Of a DNA stretch of 16,241 nucleotides, positions 6,827-13,295 are shown one piece after another. Origin of the DNA: Verrucomicrobiota bacterium (GTDB lineage Bacteria > Verrucomicrobiota > Verrucomicrobiia > Opitutales > Opitutaceae). The translations under genes were made by a program, and so were the position numbers. Location: the NCBI GenBank assembly GCA_023457035.1, contig JAEWNN010000112.1, positions 1-16,241 on the forward strand, written 5' to 3'. How positions within the stretch are numbered: position 1 is the stretch's first letter; each line of letters begins with the position of its first letter. The notes beneath the pieces were generated by a model. It was not told the DNA's origin. It worked only from the letters and a program-made list of their open reading frames with translations, and ran no database searches.

Positions 6827-7870
6827 ATGCCGAAAGCCGTCACCGCCGTTTCCGTCGCCGATTTCTTCGCGAAATACGGGACCAAGCTGAAGACCGAGTT
6901 GATCGCCGGCAGCGAGGGCGTCCACCGGCAGATCCGCGAGCCCAGCATCAACCGCCCGGCCCTCGCGCTCACCGGGTTCTACAAGTATTTCGCGAACAAA
7001 CGCATCCAGGTCGTGGGCTCGACCGAGATGACCTACTTCAAGACCCTGCCGCCCCACCGGCAGGAGGAGATGATGCATGCGATGGCCGACCGCGGCATCC
7101 CCTGCGTCGTGCTCACTCGCAATCTGCTCCCGCCCAAGAGCATGCTTACCGTCGCGCGCGAACGCAAACTACCGCTCTACCGCACGCCGCTCATCACGAT
7201 GCACTTCGTCAACATCTCGACGATGTGCATCGACGCCGAGTTCGCCCGCCAGACCACCGAGCATGGCACGACGCTGAGCATCGAGGGCGTCGGCGTGATG
7301 ATCCGCGGGCACAGCGGCGTCGGCAAGAGCGAGGCCGCCCTGGCGATCATCGAGCGCGGGCACAGCCTCGTCGCCGACGATCTCACCCACCTGCGCGTGC
7401 TCGACGAGCGCGAGCTGATCGCCTCCAGCCTGCCCTTGAATCGCGGTTACATGGAATGCCGCGGCATCGGCATCATCAACGTCGCGGAGATGTTCGGCGT
7501 GCGCAGCATCCGCCCCGAGGTCCGCCTCGAGATGGTCATCACCCTCCAGGACTGGCGGCCCGACGTGGAGGAGGAGCGTACCGGCCTCGAGGAGAGCTTC
7601 TACGAGATCCTGGGTATTCACGTTCCCCACATCGAGATCCATGTCCGCCCCGGCCGCGACATCGCCCGCCTCGTCGAGGTCGCCGCGCTCGTGCAGGCGC
7701 TCAAGAAGATGGGGCGCGATCCGGCCAAGGAGTTCAACGAGCGCCTGATCGCGTTCATGAGCGCCCAGCAGCCGGTCGCGTCGGTCGAGGAGGAACCGGA
7801 GCCCGTCGCGCCGCCGCCGGAGCCCCGGGTCCCGCCGCCTCCCCCCGCCGCCGAAGGGCTGCAGGACTAG
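6827..7870 (+). CDS. hprK: HPr kinase/phosphorylase
   Basis: The product is 347 residues. It phosphorylates and dephosphorylates a serine of the phosphocarrier HPr, linking PTS activity to carbon and energy state in the cytoplasm. The N-terminal domain (about 6-135) matches the HprK fold. The catalytic domain has H146 before the P-loop GHSGVGKS (161-168, K167), LVADD after it, and the family signature ECRGIGIINV at 210-219. The canonical P-loop reads GDSGIGKS, so the H at position 2 is a mild change. After about residue 312 there is a non-conserved Glu/Pro-rich tail (EEEPEPVAPPPEP and a run of prolines) that the usual family of about 310 residues lacks; it is probably disordered. The start ATG follows a 100-bp gap with no clear Shine-Dalgarno. 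No HPr gene (ptsH) is in the window. Confidence 0.96.
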   Translation: MPKAVTAVSVADFFAKYGTKLKTELIAGSEGVHRQIREPSINRPALALTGFYKYFANKRIQVVGSTEMTYFKTLPPHRQEEMMHAMADRGIPCVVLTRNLLPPKSMLTVARERKLPLYRTPLITMHFVNISTMCIDAEFARQTTEHGTTLSIEGVGVMIRGHSGVGKSEAALAIIERGHSLVADDLTHLRVLDERELIASSLPLNRGYMECRGIGIINVAEMFGVRSIRPEVRLEMVITLQDWRPDVEEERTGLEESFYEILGIHVPHIEIHVRPGRDIARLVEVAALVQALKKMGRDPAKEFNERLIAFMSAQQPVASVEEEPEPVAPPPEPRVPPPPPAAEGLQD

Positions 7871-7882
7871 GCGCGGGCGCCG

Positions 7883-8281
7883 TCAACGCCGCCGGCGGGG
7901 CCGCCGCGAGTTCTGCCGCAGCCACGCCGCATAGGCCTTCTCGTCGAGCGCACCCGCGGCCAGCGCGAGCGTCTGGAGCACGGCATCGACCTCGGTGGCG
8001 GTGAACTCGAGGCCGTTCAGTTCCAGAAAGAGCACGGCCACGGAGAAGCCGATGCGCTTGTTGCCGTCGATAAAGGGATGATTGCGCACCAGCCCGAACG
8101 CATAGGCCGCCGCCAAGGCAGCCAAATCGCGTTTGTCATAGGCGAACTGCTGCCGCGGCCGTACCAGGGCCGAATCAAACAGCCCCTCGTCACGGATACC
8201 GTGCAACCCGCCGAACTCGGCGAGCAGCTGCTCGTGCAGCGCCAGCACCGTCTCCCGCAAAACCCAGCGCGGCTCCTTCAT
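7883..8281 (-). CDS. doc: Doc-type Fic toxin
   Basis: The product is 132 residues, the usual length for Doc (death-on-curing) proteins. The active-site motif HPFIDGNKR lies at 68-76. Catalytic H68 and the following loop fit Fic, while K75 in place of the second glycine is the Doc pattern. Doc proteins phosphorylate elongation factor EF-Tu and stop translation, so kinase rather than AMP-transfer activity is expected by family knowledge. GIRDEGLFDSALVRP at 28-42 is also typical. The C-terminus is a run of arginines (RRPRRRR). Its ATG overlaps the stop of the antitoxin gene by 4 bp (8278-8281), giving an antitoxin-first, coupled module. It converges on hprK with 12 bp between stops. Confidence 0.93.
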   Translation of the reverse strand: MKEPRWVLRETVLALHEQLLAEFGGLHGIRDEGLFDSALVRPRQQFAYDKRDLAALAAAYAFGLVRNHPFIDGNKRIGFSVAVLFLELNGLEFTATEVDAVLQTLALAAGALDEKAYAAWLRQNSRRPRRRR

Positions 8282-8505
8282 TTGGCCAGCTCGCGCAGCG
8301 CGTTGCGGTAGCGGTGCATGAGGCTCTTCGCCACCGCCATCTGTTGCTCGAACTCCGTGTCGCCCTTGGTCACGCGATAGCCGTCGGGCGATTCCGTGAG
8401 ATAGAGCGCCTGGCCTTCCTCGACCTTCATCGCCGCGAGCGCCTCCTTGGGCAGGATGACGCCAAGGGAGTTGCCGACCTTCCGGACCTTGAGCTTGATC
8501 GCCAT
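8278..8505 (-). CDS. AbrB/MazE-like antitoxin partner of Doc
   Basis: The product is 75 residues. The N-terminal half (1-47) is an AbrB/MazE/SpoVT swapped-hairpin DNA-binding domain: KVRKVGNSLGVILPKEAL is diagnostic. The C-terminal half (about 50-75) is a charged helix, ALRELAK at the end, that should bind and block the toxin, as the Phd C-terminus does. Such antitoxins usually bind their own promoter and repress the operon together with the toxin. A palindrome lies 22 bp upstream. It is co-translated with the toxin through an ATGA overlap. No good Shine-Dalgarno precedes the ATG. Confidence 0.9.
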   Translation of the reverse strand: MAIKLKVRKVGNSLGVILPKEALAAMKVEEGQALYLTESPDGYRVTKGDTEFEQQMAVAKSLMHRYRNALRELAK

Positions 8506-8526
8506 GCCCGCAGCGTGGCCACGGAT

Positions 8527-8534
8527 GTTATAAC
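8527..8534. promoter_or_regulatory. AT-rich palindrome upstream of the toxin-antitoxin genes
   Basis: GTTATAAC is a perfect 8-bp palindrome in otherwise very GC-rich DNA, 22 bp before the antitoxin start. Read toward the antitoxin it is preceded by TTGAC, giving TTGACGTTATAAC. TATAAC resembles a -10 element and TTGACG a -35, but they are too close together to be one promoter. It could be an operator or part of a promoter for the module. This is inferred from position and composition. Confidence 0.35.
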
Positions 8535-8581
8535 GTCAAGCGGCGCAGCGAACGCGTGTCGACGGAACGTGCTCCATCAGG

Positions 8582-8597
8582 GAGCGCCGAGCGCCTC
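8582..8597. repeat. short bulged hairpin, possibly REP-like
   Basis: GAGCGC, loop CGA, then GCGCCTC can pair over six base pairs with one bulged C. A lone intergenic GC hairpin of this kind may be a repetitive palindromic element or chance in GC-rich DNA. Only one copy is present in the window. Confidence 0.2.
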
Positions 8598-8852
8598 TAC
8601 CGCAACAACGCCGCCACCCCACCTCCGGCCGTGGGGCGGCGCTTCAGCCCCCCCCCCTCGACGCCGCCACCACCCGGGTCTCCGTCTCTCATCCGCCATG
8701 ACACCGGGAGGGGGCACCCGACTCCGCCTGCGTTGCGCCGCCGGTTGCGGGCGCATGGAGGCACATCATGGGGTCTTCGCGAGGCCGGCAGACGAACGCT
8801 CCGTCGGTGGATAAGCCGGACGGAGCGCGGAGCAGAAACTAGGACAGGCATC

Positions 8853-8869
8853 GCGGGCCGAAGACCCGC
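8853..8869 (-). terminator. terminator-like hairpin after ftsZ
   Basis: Read in the direction of ftsZ transcription, GCGGGTCTTCGGCCCGC begins 6 bp after the stop codon. It forms a GCGGG/CCCGC stem around a C(TTCG)G stable tetraloop with one bulged T. The following bases contain only a broken T run (GTTTCT), so it is not a textbook Rho-independent terminator, but its position at the end of the operon is right. Confidence 0.4.
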
Positions 8870-8875
8870 ACCGCC

Positions 8876-10171
8876 TCACAGCACGATCTTGATCCCCTTG
8901 CGCAGGTAGGTGGGGACGTCGAGGTCCTGACCTTCGAAGAGGTTGCGGTCGGTGCTGTCGAACCATCCCCGGGTGTCGGGCTCGAGACCGCCGAAGGCGA
9001 ACTCGTCCTGCTTCACCGGCGGCTTCGCGGGCGCACCGGCCGGCGCCAGTTCCCCGGCGGGTTGCGCCGCACCCGACGGCCGGCGGGCGCCGGAGCCGGG
9101 CTTGGCGCGCACGGGCGTGTCCTGGAGCGGGAGCTTGGTCTCCGCCGAGGGCACGACGGTCGCCACGCCGCGGCGCACGCCGGTGCGGCTCACGTCGGAG
9201 GTGCCGATGATGCAGACCTCGATCCGGCCGGCGAGCTGCTCGTCGATCACGGCGCCGAGAAAGATGTGCGCATCGCGTCCGTACTGTTCGGACACGGCGG
9301 CCATGATGTCGTTGACGCTGGAGAGCGTGAGCTCGGGCCCGCCGACGATGTTGACCAGCAGGCGGTCGGCCTTGCGGGAAAACTCGGGGGTGTGGAGCAG
9401 CGGGCACTGGTTGAGGCTCTCGATCACGTCGGCGACGGCGTGCTCGCCCGCACCGGTGCCGAGGCCGAAGAGGGTCTTGCCGCTCTTCTGCGCGAAGGCC
9501 TGGCGGAGCGTGGCGTAGTCGAGGTTGATCAGGCCGGTGCGGTGCAGCATCGACCAGAGGCTCTTCACCCCGCGGCCGATCCACTCGTCGGCGAGGGCGA
9601 AGGAATCGAGCGCGCTCTGCCCTTCGGCGCCGACCTGCATGAGCATGTCGTTGGGCAGCGGGATCACGGCGTCGCAGCAGCGGCGGAGCTCGGCGAGCCC
9701 CTCCTCGGCCTGCTTGAGGCGGCGCCCGCCCTCGAAGCTGAACGGCAGGTTGACGAAGGCGATCACGAGCGCGCCCGCCTGCCGGCAGATCTCGGCGACG
9801 ATCGGCGCCGCGCCGCTGCCGGTGCCGCCGCCCATGCCGGCGACGAGGAAGATGAGGTCGGTGCGCGCGGCCAGCGCCGCGATCTTCTCGCGGTCGGCCT
9901 CGGCCGCGAGGCGGCCGAGCTCGGGGTCGCCGCCGGCGCTGAGGCCGCGGGTGATGCCGGCGCCGATCATGAGCTTGGTCTCCACCGGGGAGACGGAGAG
10001 CGCCTCGGCGTCGGTGTTGATCACCGCGAGCTGCACGCGCTCGAGGTTGTCCATCTTCAGGCGGTCGACGGCGTTGGCGCCGGCGCCGCCGATGCCGATG
10101 ACCTTGATGGCGACGCCGCGGTCGGCGAGCATGTCCTGGGCGAGCGGGAGGGCGTTGTCGGGAGGAGTCAT
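8876..10171 (-). CDS. ftsZ: cell division protein FtsZ
   Basis: The product is 431 residues, a tubulin-like GTPase that forms the Z-ring at midcell. The N-terminal GTP-binding domain opens with IKVIGIGGAGANAVD (22-36) and carries the tubulin signature GMGGGTGSG (112-120). The T7 synergy loop is NLDYATLR (216-223): N216 and D218 are kept, but T221 stands where E. coli has D212, an unusual change. The C-terminal domain ends near 340. A Pro/Ala-rich linker (about 345-390) leads to the conserved tail DVPTYLRKG (418-426), which should bind FtsA. The open frame runs upstream into ftsA. ATG 10171 is chosen because it begins the conserved protein 5 bp after the ftsA stop, with no Shine-Dalgarno, so translation is probably coupled. 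Last gene of the operon in this window. Confidence 0.97.
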   Translation of the reverse strand: MTPPDNALPLAQDMLADRGVAIKVIGIGGAGANAVDRLKMDNLERVQLAVINTDAEALSVSPVETKLMIGAGITRGLSAGGDPELGRLAAEADREKIAALAARTDLIFLVAGMGGGTGSGAAPIVAEICRQAGALVIAFVNLPFSFEGGRRLKQAEEGLAELRRCCDAVIPLPNDMLMQVGAEGQSALDSFALADEWIGRGVKSLWSMLHRTGLINLDYATLRQAFAQKSGKTLFGLGTGAGEHAVADVIESLNQCPLLHTPEFSRKADRLLVNIVGGPELTLSSVNDIMAAVSEQYGRDAHIFLGAVIDEQLAGRIEVCIIGTSDVSRTGVRRGVATVVPSAETKLPLQDTPVRAKPGSGARRPSGAAQPAGELAPAGAPAKPPVKQDEFAFGGLEPDTRGWFDSTDRNLFEGQDLDVPTYLRKGIKIVL

Positions 10172-10176
10172 GGCGC

Positions 10177-11397
10177 TCAGGCGTTGGCGAACATGCGGGT
10201 GAAGCGCTCCATCAGGCCGCCGCTGCGGCGCTGGGCGACGGACGGGTGGCGCTCGTTGATCTGGTTGAGCCCGTAGAAGAGCAGGCCGAGCACGGTGCTG
10301 TACTGCGGATCGCGCAGCTCCTCGGCGAGATTGGTGGGCAGCTCCCCGCGGCGGGCCGCGACGCCGAAGACGGCGCTGGCGGTCTCGTCGGCGGCCATGA
10401 GCTTGGAGGTGCCGCCGGTGAGCACGACGCCGGCGCCGAGCATCTCGGGCACGAAGGCCGGTCCGAGCTTCTTGCGCACGACCTCGAAGAGCTCGGTGAT
10501 GCGCACGGCGGTGATCTGCTCGACGGCCTGGCGCGGGAAGTGGCGGTCGCCGATGGCGAAATCGCCGTTGAGCCAGACCTTCTCGTTGCGGTCCTTCGAG
10601 GTGATCACCGCGGAGCCGTGGCGCAGCTTGATCGCCTCCGCCTGGCCGCTGGTCAGGCGCAGGCCGAGCGCGAGGTCGTTGGTGAGGTGGTCGCCGCCGA
10701 CCGGCACCGTGCCGGTGATCCACGGATACCCGTCGCGGTAGAGCACGTAGTCGGTGGTGCCGCGGCCGATGTCGAGCACGAGCACGCCGTTGCGGCGCTC
10801 CTCGGCGGTGGTGACCATCGTGCCGGAGGCGAGGCTCGCCAGGATGATCTCGTCGACCTTCAGGTTGAAGCCGTTGATGAGGTTGATCCCATCGGAGAGG
10901 CGGCGCTTGTCGCCGTGCACGGTCCAGTAGCCGACCTCGAGCTTGCGGCCGGTGAGATTCTCCGGGTTGGGCACGGCCTGGCCGTCGAGGCGGAACGGGC
11001 GTCGCAGGTACTGCACCACGGAACGCTCCGCGGGCAGTTCCTTGCCGCGCGCCAACTCGCACACGGTGGCGATGTCGTCGCGGCCGACGAGGTTGTCGGC
11101 GCTGGAGACGTTCACCGAGCCCTCGTGGTAGAAAGCGTCGAGGTGGGCGCCGGACTGCGCGAGGTAGATGCCGTCGATGCGGGCGCCGGCCTTGCGTTCG
11201 GCGGCCTCGAGGGCGGCGTGGGTGCAGTCGCTCGCGGCCTTCATGTCCACGATCGAGCCCTTGATCACGCCCTGGGCCGAGCAGGCGCCCAGCCCGATGA
11301 TGTTGAGCCGGCGGCCGCCGGCGAATTCGCCCACAAGCGCGGCCACCTTGTGGGTGCCGATTTCCACTGCGCCGATGATTCGGTTTCTAGAGATCAC
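10177..11397 (-). CDS. ftsA: cell division protein FtsA, divergent
   Basis: The product is 406 residues, the actin-like protein that anchors FtsZ to the membrane. The phosphate-1 region reads GAVEIGTHKVAALVGE (9-24), with Glu where most FtsA have Asp in LDIGT. The SHS2-type 1C domain follows. Phosphate-2 reads LDIGRGTTD (208-216), with Arg in place of a glycine. The adenosine motif is LTGGTSKL (326-333). The C-terminal amphipathic helix GLMERFTRMF (394-403) fits membrane targeting. I chose GTG 11397, because it begins just before the conserved first strand and overlaps the ftsQ stop by 11 bp. The frame stays open upstream, but those residues are Ser/Arg-rich and are the ftsQ coding region read in another frame. 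Located between ftsQ and ftsZ as in most dcw clusters. Confidence 0.95.
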   Translation of the reverse strand: MISRNRIIGAVEIGTHKVAALVGEFAGGRRLNIIGLGACSAQGVIKGSIVDMKAASDCTHAALEAAERKAGARIDGIYLAQSGAHLDAFYHEGSVNVSSADNLVGRDDIATVCELARGKELPAERSVVQYLRRPFRLDGQAVPNPENLTGRKLEVGYWTVHGDKRRLSDGINLINGFNLKVDEIILASLASGTMVTTAEERRNGVLVLDIGRGTTDYVLYRDGYPWITGTVPVGGDHLTNDLALGLRLTSGQAEAIKLRHGSAVITSKDRNEKVWLNGDFAIGDRHFPRQAVEQITAVRITELFEVVRKKLGPAFVPEMLGAGVVLTGGTSKLMAADETASAVFGVAARRGELPTNLAEELRDPQYSTVLGLLFYGLNQINERHPSVAQRRSGGLMERFTRMFANA

Positions 11398-12364
11398 GAC
11401 GGGTTCTCGAATTGGAGGGTTTGACGAACGAAGGGGAAAGGAGCCGGGAGTCGGCGCTGTCGAACGCGACCGGGACGTCGCCGCCGAGCGAGAGATCGAT
11501 CCGCTGCACGACGACCTCGGGCTGAGTGCGCGCGTAGTCGTTGATGTAGTCAAGCCGCGCGAGCTGCTGCGTGAAGTCGATCTTCCGGCTGATGACGATC
11601 TCGGGGATCCGGCGCGTCTTCACGACGATCTCGTCGTAGAGCCCGAGGCGCGCCAGGGAGACGACCCGCCAGTCGGCGAAGAGCAGCGGCGCGTCGTTCT
11701 GCGCGGCCTGCAACAGATGGGCCACATCCTCCATGCCCTCGACGGGCCGGAAGCCGCCGCGCCCGTTGCGCGCGAGCCGCACGCCATCCAGGAACGGCAG
11801 CGACCGCAGGCGGGCGGCATCGTAGCCCTGGCCGGCGTAGACCACGCCGTCGCGCGCGACCAGCAGGGTGCGGGTGACGCCGGCGTTGTCCTGCGCGTTG
11901 ACGCGCAGGATCGGCAGGCGCTCGCGCAGCGTGACGGTCAGAGTACCCGGGAAATCGCGACGAAGGTCGACCGCCTTCACCTGGGGGGTCGAGAGCAGGC
12001 GGGTGCGCAGCTGGAACAGGTCGATCTCCATCAGCGGCGTGCCCTTGCGCAGGTTGAGCGTGCGCTCGACCCACTCCTGGTCGAGCACGCCATCGGCGTC
12101 GTTGACGACGACGATCTCGCGCAGCGGCGCGGCGCCGGCCGGGTCGCGCAGCGAGGAGGTGTCGCTGGTGATCGTGGCGAGGATCTCGTAGCCGCCCCAG
12201 CCCGCGCCGGCGACCATCGCCGCGATGAGCGCGGCGTTGAGCGCGGCGAGCGTGAAGCGCTTGCGGCCCTGGGCCGACATCGTGCGCGGGTTGACCTTCT
12301 GGTCGAGATCGCGCCAGGAGCGCTCCTCGGGCGTATTCTTTTTTTCGGACTTAGCCTTGGCCAT
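11387..12364 (-). CDS. ftsQ: cell division protein FtsQ/DivIB
   Basis: The product is 325 residues, a bitopic divisome protein that links early and late division proteins in the periplasm. A basic cytoplasmic tail (1-36) precedes a single membrane helix at about 37-57. A POTRA domain (about 82-150) follows, with the family-typical LMEIDLFQLRTRLLSTPQVK at 111-130 and TLTVTLRERLPIL after it, and then the beta domain to about 300. It starts inside the end of ddl (14-bp overlap, 12351-12364) and ends inside the start of ftsA. The sequence is poorly conserved, as FtsQ usually is; the call rests on domain layout and on gene position between ddl and ftsA. Confidence 0.93.
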   Translation of the reverse strand: MAKAKSEKKNTPEERSWRDLDQKVNPRTMSAQGRKRFTLAALNAALIAAMVAGAGWGGYEILATITSDTSSLRDPAGAAPLREIVVVNDADGVLDQEWVERTLNLRKGTPLMEIDLFQLRTRLLSTPQVKAVDLRRDFPGTLTVTLRERLPILRVNAQDNAGVTRTLLVARDGVVYAGQGYDAARLRSLPFLDGVRLARNGRGGFRPVEGMEDVAHLLQAAQNDAPLLFADWRVVSLARLGLYDEIVVKTRRIPEIVISRKIDFTQQLARLDYINDYARTQPEVVVQRIDLSLGGDVPVAFDSADSRLLSPSFVKPSNSRTRRDL

Positions 12365-13295
12365 GGAGGGAAAGGGTGGGCGGTTGCAGGAAACGGCGCA
12401 GCGCGGGGGCGAGCAGCTCCCCGACGAGCGCCCGGTAGCCGAGGCCGACGCACCGCGCGCTGAGCGGGAGCAGGCTGGTGTCGGTCATGCCCGGCAGGGT
12501 GTTGATCTCGAGGAAGTACGGCTGGCCCTCGGGAGTGAGCAGGAAGTCGGCCCGGGCGAAATCCCGGCAGCCGCAGGCGGCGAACACGCCCTCGGCGAAA
12601 TGCTGCACCGCCGACGCCGCGCCCGGGGCGATGCGCGCCGGGGCGAAGTACTCGGTGTTCCCCTTGGTGTATTTGTTCGTGTAGTCGTACACGCCGGTCT
12701 TCGGCGCGATCTCCACCACGCCCATCGCGCGTCCGTCGAGCAGGCCGACCGTGAGCTCGATGCCGTGCACGCGGCGCTCGGCCAACCAGCGGCCCGCGGT
12801 GATCCGGCCCAGTGCCGCGGCGATCTCGCCGACGTTGCTGCACAACGCCAGCCCCACGCTGCTGCCCTCGTTGTTGGGCTTGAGCACGACCTCGTGGCCG
12901 AGCTTCGCGGCCAGTTCGGCGGCGAGCGGCGCGTGCTCGGCGTCGAAGACCACCCCGTCGATCACGGGCACCCCGGCCTTGGCGGCGCGCGCCTTCGTCT
13001 CCGCCTTGTCCATCGTGATGGCGCTGGCGCGCGCGTCGCAGCCGGCGTAGGCGAAGCCGGCCGCCTCGAGCAGGTGCTGCATGCCGCCGTCCTCGCCGAA
13101 GGTGCCGTGCAGCGTGGAGAGCACGACATGGGTCCGCGGGTCGAGCCCGGCGGGGATCGCCTCGGCGTCGACGCGGCACAGGACCGTCGGGCACAGGCCG
13201 GCGGCCGCGGCCGCCACGTTGGCTCCGGATCGCAACGACACTTCGCGCTCCCGCGAGGTGCCGCCGCACAGGACTGCAACAATTGGCGTTTTCAC
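12351..13295 (-). CDS. ddl: D-alanine-D-alanine ligase
   Basis: The product is 314 residues, of normal length. It joins two D-Ala using ATP to make the peptidoglycan dipeptide, in the cytoplasm. Motifs in order: GGTSREREVSLRSG (11-24), LHGTFGEDGG (62-71), the ATP-grasp lysine K139 in LKPNNEGSSVG, the omega-loop YDYTNKYTKGNTEYF (203-217) and metal-binding EINTLPGMTDTS (263-274). Y209 in the KY pair matches the tyrosine that specifies D-Ala rather than D-lactate. The start is GTG 13295: it overlaps the murB stop as GTGA and is preceded 6 bp upstream by GGAGGGA, the clearest ribosome binding site in the window. Confidence 0.96.
   Translation of the reverse strand: MKTPIVAVLCGGTSREREVSLRSGANVAAAAAGLCPTVLCRVDAEAIPAGLDPRTHVVLSTLHGTFGEDGGMQHLLEAAGFAYAGCDARASAITMDKAETKARAAKAGVPVIDGVVFDAEHAPLAAELAAKLGHEVVLKPNNEGSSVGLALCSNVGEIAAALGRITAGRWLAERRVHGIELTVGLLDGRAMGVVEIAPKTGVYDYTNKYTKGNTEYFAPARIAPGAASAVQHFAEGVFAACGCRDFARADFLLTPEGQPYFLEINTLPGMTDTSLLPLSARCVGLGYRALVGELLAPALRRFLQPPTLSLHGQG

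Larger units (their letters stand above)
8506..8875. other. gene-free stretch between antitoxin and ftsZ
   Basis: About 370 bp with no convincing gene on either strand. The open frames here have low-complexity Pro/Arg-rich translations and no start context. It should hold the toxin-antitoxin promoter (right end of that operon) and the terminator of the dcw operon. Visible elements are the AT-rich palindrome, a bulged hairpin at 8582-8597, a run of ten C at 8648-8657 beside a GGGGC/GCCCC hairpin (8633-8651), and the hairpin at 8853-8869. Confidence 0.6.

Noticed and set aside
7891..7906. GC hairpin CGGCG-GGGC-CGCCG as a terminator between hprK and doc
   Set aside because: It lies within the toxin's coding end, has no T run on either side, and such hairpins are common in this GC-rich DNA.
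8597..8851. 84-residue minus-strand frame after ftsZ
   Set aside because: Low-complexity Arg/Pro-rich translation, no start context, and it overlaps the C-run and hairpins.
8876..11062. Reading ftsZ as a 728-residue protein
   Set aside because: The extra N-terminal part is ftsA read in another frame; FtsZ begins at 10171 with normal length.
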